Shown in pieces: positions 33,946 to 35,381 of a stretch of DNA of 35,381 nucleotides (its first letter is position 1; every line of letters starts with the position of its first letter). This DNA is from Bacteroidota bacterium (lineage in GTDB: Bacteria > Bacteroidota > Bacteroidia > JAIBAJ01): assembly GCA_947475205.1 (NCBI GenBank), contig CANJNG010000001.1, positions 64,679-100,059 of the forward strand. The letters are read 5' to 3'. Made by a program: the position numbers and the translations under genes. Below the pieces are notes generated by a model. That model saw only the letters and a list, made by a program, of their open reading frames with translations, searched no databases and was not told where the DNA came from.

Positions 33946-35006
33946 ATAAGGCTGTGAACTATAAAAAAGGCTGGATCTTCAGCATCGCATTTACTTTAGT
34001 GTTGCTCGAAGTATTACTTCGTTTGGCCGGAGTTAATGAAACGTTTGCAGAACAGTCGGGTAAAGAGTATTTTTCCAATTATAAATATCAGGAAGTAAGC
34101 AAATGGCATGTTGGACTAAATCCGGACAGCAGTGGGGAGTTTAGCTACAAAGAGTTTTCGTTCCCTTTCACTACCAACGAAATGGGCTTGGTGGAAAAAC
34201 CGCTTTCGGCCTTTACAAATTGTAGTGGGTTTAAAATTGTTACCCTGGGCGATTCATACACACAGGGCATTGGCACGGCCTACCAAAATGCTTGGCCACG
34301 TTTGCTGGAACGAAAAATAAATGAAGAAATTCCTCAAACCTGCCTTTTCAATGCGGGGCTAATGGGAAGCGACCCTTTTTTTGAATATGTGCTTTATCGC
34401 GATAAGCTTTCGCACACCAATCCCAATCTGGTTATATTTGCTCTCAACGCTACCGATATTGATGAGTTTATTTACCGAGGCGGAATGGAGCGTTTCAAGG
34501 CCGATAGCACTGTGAGCTATAATTCAGCTCCGTGGACTGAACCCCTGTTTCATTATTCATTTATTGCACGGGAAATTTGCAAAACGGTTTTTGATAAAGA
34601 TGAAGAAGTGCTTCTTTCCGAAGAAGAAATAGAAGTAAAAGGCAATGACTTTGTAAAGCAAAATACCGAGAACTTCAGTCGGTTGAAAAAGACATTTGGC
34701 GATTCGTCAAACCTGCTCATTGTAATCTTTCCGGGGCCTTATGAATGTTTAGACCCCAAATACAGGCGTTCTCCGGTTGCTTATCGGATTCTTAAAAAGC
34801 TATCCGCATCGCTCATTGCCCAAAAGGTAGGCAGTATTGATTTATATCCTTTGCTTAAACAGGAACTGCGTAACAGTTCCGAAACGCAATATGGCTATAA
34901 ACACGATGGACATTATAACCCTTGGGGTTACGAATTATTTGCAAGTCATGTTTTTAGGGAGATGAAAAAGAAATACCCCAATTTCATTAAGGTTGGGAAT
35001 AGGTAA
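33942..35006 (+). CDS. SGNH/GDSL hydrolase family protein, single membrane anchor (paralogue 3)
   Basis: A 354-residue paralogue of the preceding protein, with one N-terminal membrane segment followed by LEVLLRLAGVNETFAEQSGK, matching LEIGLRIAGWHQTFSEKYG of its neighbour. Block I is LGDSYTQGIG (Ser105), then LMGSDPFFEY, LNATDIDEFIYRGGMERFK and KHDGHYNPWGYELFA (Asp and His). The triad elements are therefore complete. It is the last gene of the four-gene plus-strand operon. The tandem copies may act on different positions of one polymer or form a complex. Confidence 0.8.
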   Translation: MNKAVNYKKGWIFSIAFTLVLLEVLLRLAGVNETFAEQSGKEYFSNYKYQEVSKWHVGLNPDSSGEFSYKEFSFPFTTNEMGLVEKPLSAFTNCSGFKIVTLGDSYTQGIGTAYQNAWPRLLERKINEEIPQTCLFNAGLMGSDPFFEYVLYRDKLSHTNPNLVIFALNATDIDEFIYRGGMERFKADSTVSYNSAPWTEPLFHYSFIAREICKTVFDKDEEVLLSEEEIEVKGNDFVKQNTENFSRLKKTFGDSSNLLIVIFPGPYECLDPKYRRSPVAYRILKKLSASLIAQKVGSIDLYPLLKQELRNSSETQYGYKHDGHYNPWGYELFASHVFREMKKKYPNFIKVGNR

Positions 35007-35381
35007 TTTCCTGAGCCTCGTATTTTTGGGAAACTTCTAATCAATATTGTATTTACCGTTTTTAATCAGATTATCCCAGCCTGCCGGCTGGCACGAGTAA
35101 AATCGTACGTCCCATTCGTCATTCTACCGCAGGTGGAATTCACCCTTTTTGTTGAAAACGGAATTTAGTTTTGAACCCCTTTCAAAAGCACCACTACTGT
35201 TATTTTATACCACTATGCCGCCCCGAATATTAGGAGACCGTTGCAAAATGCAATTGGCATCATTTTTCAATATTTCGGTTATAATAATTCTTCAAACTGA
35301 CCTAATTACAAATTCTTAGAATGATTTATTGGGGTTCGATTTCAGGATATAGTTTCAATATTTTGTTTTTTACGGTCAAAA
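35007..35381 (+). other. Non-coding tail with two inverted-repeat motifs
   Basis: The 375 bases after the last gene have no supported ORF. Two features are visible: a GC-rich hairpin CCAGCC-TGCC-GGCTGG at 35076-35091, and GTCATTCTACCGCAGGTGG at 35118-35136 with a GGTGGAATTCACC inverted repeat (35132-35144), reminiscent of the short dispersed GTCATT-CGACCG repeats of Bacteroidota genomes. Neither is followed by a T-run long enough to call a terminator with confidence, although CACCCTTTTTG follows the second. Confidence 0.45.

Overview
Organism: the window reads as a chromosomal segment of a free-living, aerobic member of the Bacteroidota, probably near Chitinophagales/Saprospirales rather than a gut Bacteroides (inference from gene content). 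The signs are a T9SS C-terminal sorting domain on a secreted hydrolase, families largely confined to the phylum (DUF2851, DUF6427), two different cytochrome oxidase subunit III genes in one operon, Bacteroidota-style -7 boxes (TAnnTTTG) before several genes, few Shine-Dalgarno sequences, and moderate-to-low GC. There is no integrase, transposase, CRISPR array or phage gene. Layout, left: dprA (TTG start), an MFS exporter and apt on opposite strands, a DUF2851 protein, a large WbpM/CapD-type membrane sugar-nucleotide dehydratase, and a secreted CocE/X-Pro-peptidase-like hydrolase closed by a strong terminator. Next come an AtuA/DUF1446 gene with a palindrome over its promoter, an orphan MurD C-terminal-domain protein, and a tRNA locus (Gly-GCC, a broken 5' copy of tRNA-Leu, intact Leu-UAA). 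Middle: an aldehyde dehydrogenase/M48 peptidase pair, a cytochrome oxidase assembly and structural operon (ctaB, two subunit III genes, subunit IV) without subunits I and II, then on the other strand a WbpP-like UDP-sugar 4-epimerase followed by an Ate1/Bpt-like aminoacyl-transferase. A run of minus-strand housekeeping and membrane genes follows: glutathione peroxidase, DedA, rhodanese, monoacylglycerol-lipase-like hydrolase and DUF6427. A divergent 56-residue membrane protein and htpG complete this part. Right: an envelope region with an M23 LytM peptidase, then a divergent cluster: a GT9 glycosyltransferase plus membrane SGNH protein on the minus strand, and two GT-C-like polytopic proteins plus two SGNH proteins on the plus strand. 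The three SGNH proteins are paralogues sharing an unusual N-x-T-D-I-(N/D) block, and the two GT-C-like proteins share a D-S-C motif after the first membrane segment. I read this as an undescribed cell-surface glycan or glycolipid synthesis and decoration module. It is the best candidate here for something new; the orphan MurD domain, the Cys-less Ate1-like protein and the tRNA-Leu remnant come next. Most gene calls rest on family motifs recognised by eye; no database search was run.
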